The notes under the pieces were generated by a model that worked only from the letters and a program-made list of their open reading frames with translations, had not been told where the DNA came from and searched no databases. Of a stretch of DNA of 64,000 nucleotides, positions 61,889 to 64,000 are shown piece by piece (within the stretch, counting starts at the first letter, position 1; every line of letters begins with the position of its first letter). This DNA is from Sipunculus nudus (lineage: Eukaryota > Annelida > Sipuncula > Golfingiida > Sipunculidae): the NCBI GenBank assembly GCA_026874595.1, contig CM049306.1, forward strand, positions 79,138,142 through 79,202,141, read 5' to 3'. A program made the translations under genes and the position numbers.

Positions 61889-64000
61889 AAGACACTTGAA
61901 ACAAATCACTATACTGTTCTGTGAACCACTCTAAACTAAAAACAACATCAAAGACCCTTTATCAAATGCAGATTTTTTCAGACACTTGAAACAAAACACT
62001 ATACTGTTCTGTGAACCACTCTAAACTAAAGACAACATCAAAGACCCTTAATCACATGCAGATATTTTCAGACACTTGAAACAAAACACTATACTGTTCT
62101 GTGAACCACTCTAAACTAAAAACAACATCAAAGACCCTTAATCAAATGCAGATATTTTCAGACACTTGAATCAAAACACTATACTGTTCTGTGAACCACT
62201 CTAAACTAAAAACAACATCAATGACCCTTAATCAAATGCAGATATTTTCAGACACTTGAAACAAAACACTATACTGTTCTGTGAACCACTCTAAACTAAA
62301 AACAACATCAAAGACCCTTAATCACATGCAGATATTTTTAGACACTTGAAACAAAACACTATACTGTTCTGTGAACCACTCTAAACTAAAAACAACATCA
62401 AAGACCCTTAATCACATGCAGATATTTTCAGACACTTGAAACAAAACACTATACTGTTCTGTGAACCACTCTAAACTAAAAACAACATCAAAGACCCTTA
62501 ATCACATGCAGATATTTTCAGACACTTGAAACAAAACACTATACTGTTCTGTGAACCACTCTAAACTAAAAACAACATCAAAGACCCTTAATCACATGCA
62601 GATATTTTCAGACACTTGAAACAAAACACTATACTGTTCTGTGAACCACTCTAAACTTAGAACAACATCAAAGACCCTTAATCAAATGCAGATATTTTCA
62701 GACACTTGAAACAAATCACTATACTGTTCTGTGAACCACTCTAAACTAAAAACAACATCAAAGACCCTTAATCAAATGCAGATTTTTTCAGACACTTGAA
62801 ACAAAACACTATACTGTTCTGTGAACCACTCTAAACTAAAGACAACATCAAAGACCCTTAATCACATGCAGATATTTTCAGACACTTGAAACAAAACACT
62901 ATACTGTTCTGTGAACCACTCTTAACTAAAAACAACATCAAAGACCCTTAATCAAATGCAGATATTTTCAGACACTTGAATCAAAACACTATACTGTTCT
63001 GTGAACCACTCTAAACTAAAAACAACATCAATGACCCTTAATCAAATGCAGATATTTTCAGACACTTGAAACAAAACACTATACTGTTCTGTGAACCACT
63101 CTAAACTAAAAACAACATCAAAGACCCTTAATCACATGCAGATATTTTTAGACACTTGAAACAAAACACTATACTGTTCTGTGAACCACTCTAAACTAAA
63201 AACAACATCAAAGACCCTTAATCACATGCAGATATTTTCAGACACTTGAAACAAAACACTATACTGTTCTGTGAACCACTCTAAACTAAAAACAACATCA
63301 AAGACCCTTAATCACATGCAGATATTTTCAGACACTTGAAACAAAACACTATACTGTTCTGTGAACCACTCTAAACTAAAAACAACATCAAAGACCCTTA
63401 ATCAAATGCAGATATTTTCAGACACTTGAATCAAAACACTATACTGTTCTGTGAACCACTCTAAACTAAAAACAACATCAATGACCCTTAATCAAATGCA
63501 GATATTTTCAGACACTTGAAACAAAACACTATACTCTTCTGTGAACCACTTTAAACTAAAAACAACATCAAAGACCCTTAATCACATGCAGATATTTTTA
63601 GACACTTGAAACAAAACACTATACTCTTCTGTGAACCACTCTAAACTAAAAACAACATCAAAGACCCTTAATCACATGCAGATATTTTCAGACACTTGAA
63701 ACAAAACACTATACTGTTCTGTGAACCACTCTAAACTAAAAACAACATCAAAGACCCTTAATCAAATGCAGATATTTTCAGACACTTGAAACAAAACACT
63801 ATACTGTTCTGTGAACCACTCTAAACTAAAAACAACATCAAAGACCCTTAATCACATGCAGATTTTTTCAGACACTTGAAACAAAACACTATACTGTTCT
63901 GTGAACCACTCTAAACTAAAAACAACATCAAAGACCCTTAATCACATGCAGATATTTTCAGACACTTGAAACAAAACACTATACTGTTTTGTGAACCACT
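61889..64000. repeat. Satellite array B, 90-bp monomers with higher-order structure, runs off the window
   Basis: About 23 monomers with exact 90-bp spacing (cagacacttgaa at 61980, 62070, 62160 and so on): GACACTTGAAACAAAACACT, ATACTGTTCTGTGAACCACT, CTAAACTAAAAACAACATCA, AAGACCCTTAATCACATGCA, GATATTTTCA. The first half is clearly the same sequence as in array A; the second half differs. Diagnostic variants repeat 810 bp apart (nine monomers), then 450 bp apart (five monomers). The array continues beyond base 64000. Confidence 0.97.

Noticed and set aside
59898-64000. Regular short repeats as a CRISPR array
   Set aside because: The whole 90-98-bp monomer is repeated, there are no unique spacers, and the context is an animal genome; this is satellite DNA.

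Overview
The window is nuclear DNA of an invertebrate animal, most likely a bivalve mollusc. The evidence is an AT-rich sequence with short exons in long introns, many (TA)n tracts, DNA-transposon, SINE-like and LINE relics of kinds common in marine invertebrates, and a cysteine-rich MEGF-type receptor fused to a tyrosine phosphatase. The species cannot be named from the sequence.

Layout. 1-2919: a broken L1/Tx1-like LINE (reverse transcriptase and C-terminal zinc knuckle), cut by the left edge and carrying at least three frameshifts. 2920-9314: repeat-rich intergenic DNA with two copies of a SINE-like family, two copies of a (TA)n-centred repeat, and a Tigger/pogo-like element sitting inside one of those (TA)n tracts. 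9315-44010 (+): one gene, reconstructed here as 35 coding exons with consistent phase (4584 nt, 1527 aa). It has a signal peptide, a long array of EGF/MEGF-like modules split by an F5/8-type-C/fucolectin-like domain, one transmembrane helix and two tandem tyrosine phosphatase domains. D1 keeps its catalytic residues. D2 has lost the WPD motif and the P-loop arginine and is predicted to be a pseudophosphatase.

The extracellular part is still changing. EGF exons 6-11 lie in three tandem segmental duplicates of about 2.2 kb, with duplicated introns; a dead EGF exon follows exon 11; and almost every extracellular exon is symmetric phase 1-1, so exons can be gained or lost without shifting the frame. 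Its introns hold a mariner-like element with a second element nested in it, a 3.5 kb element with internal repeats and 14-bp palindromes, an element flanked by TTAA, and a 340-bp inverted-repeat element.

44011-64000: no convincing gene. It holds the 3' end of the receptor gene, a dispersed repeat, a well-delimited 843-bp hAT-like element with an exact 8-bp target duplication, a poly-C element, an array of about 360-bp repeats carrying CAGGTAAA motifs and palindromes, and from 59.9 kb to the edge two related satellite arrays (about 98-bp and 90-bp monomers). The second has an 810-bp (9-mer) higher-order structure. The two arrays are separated by DNA containing a palindromic fold-back sequence.
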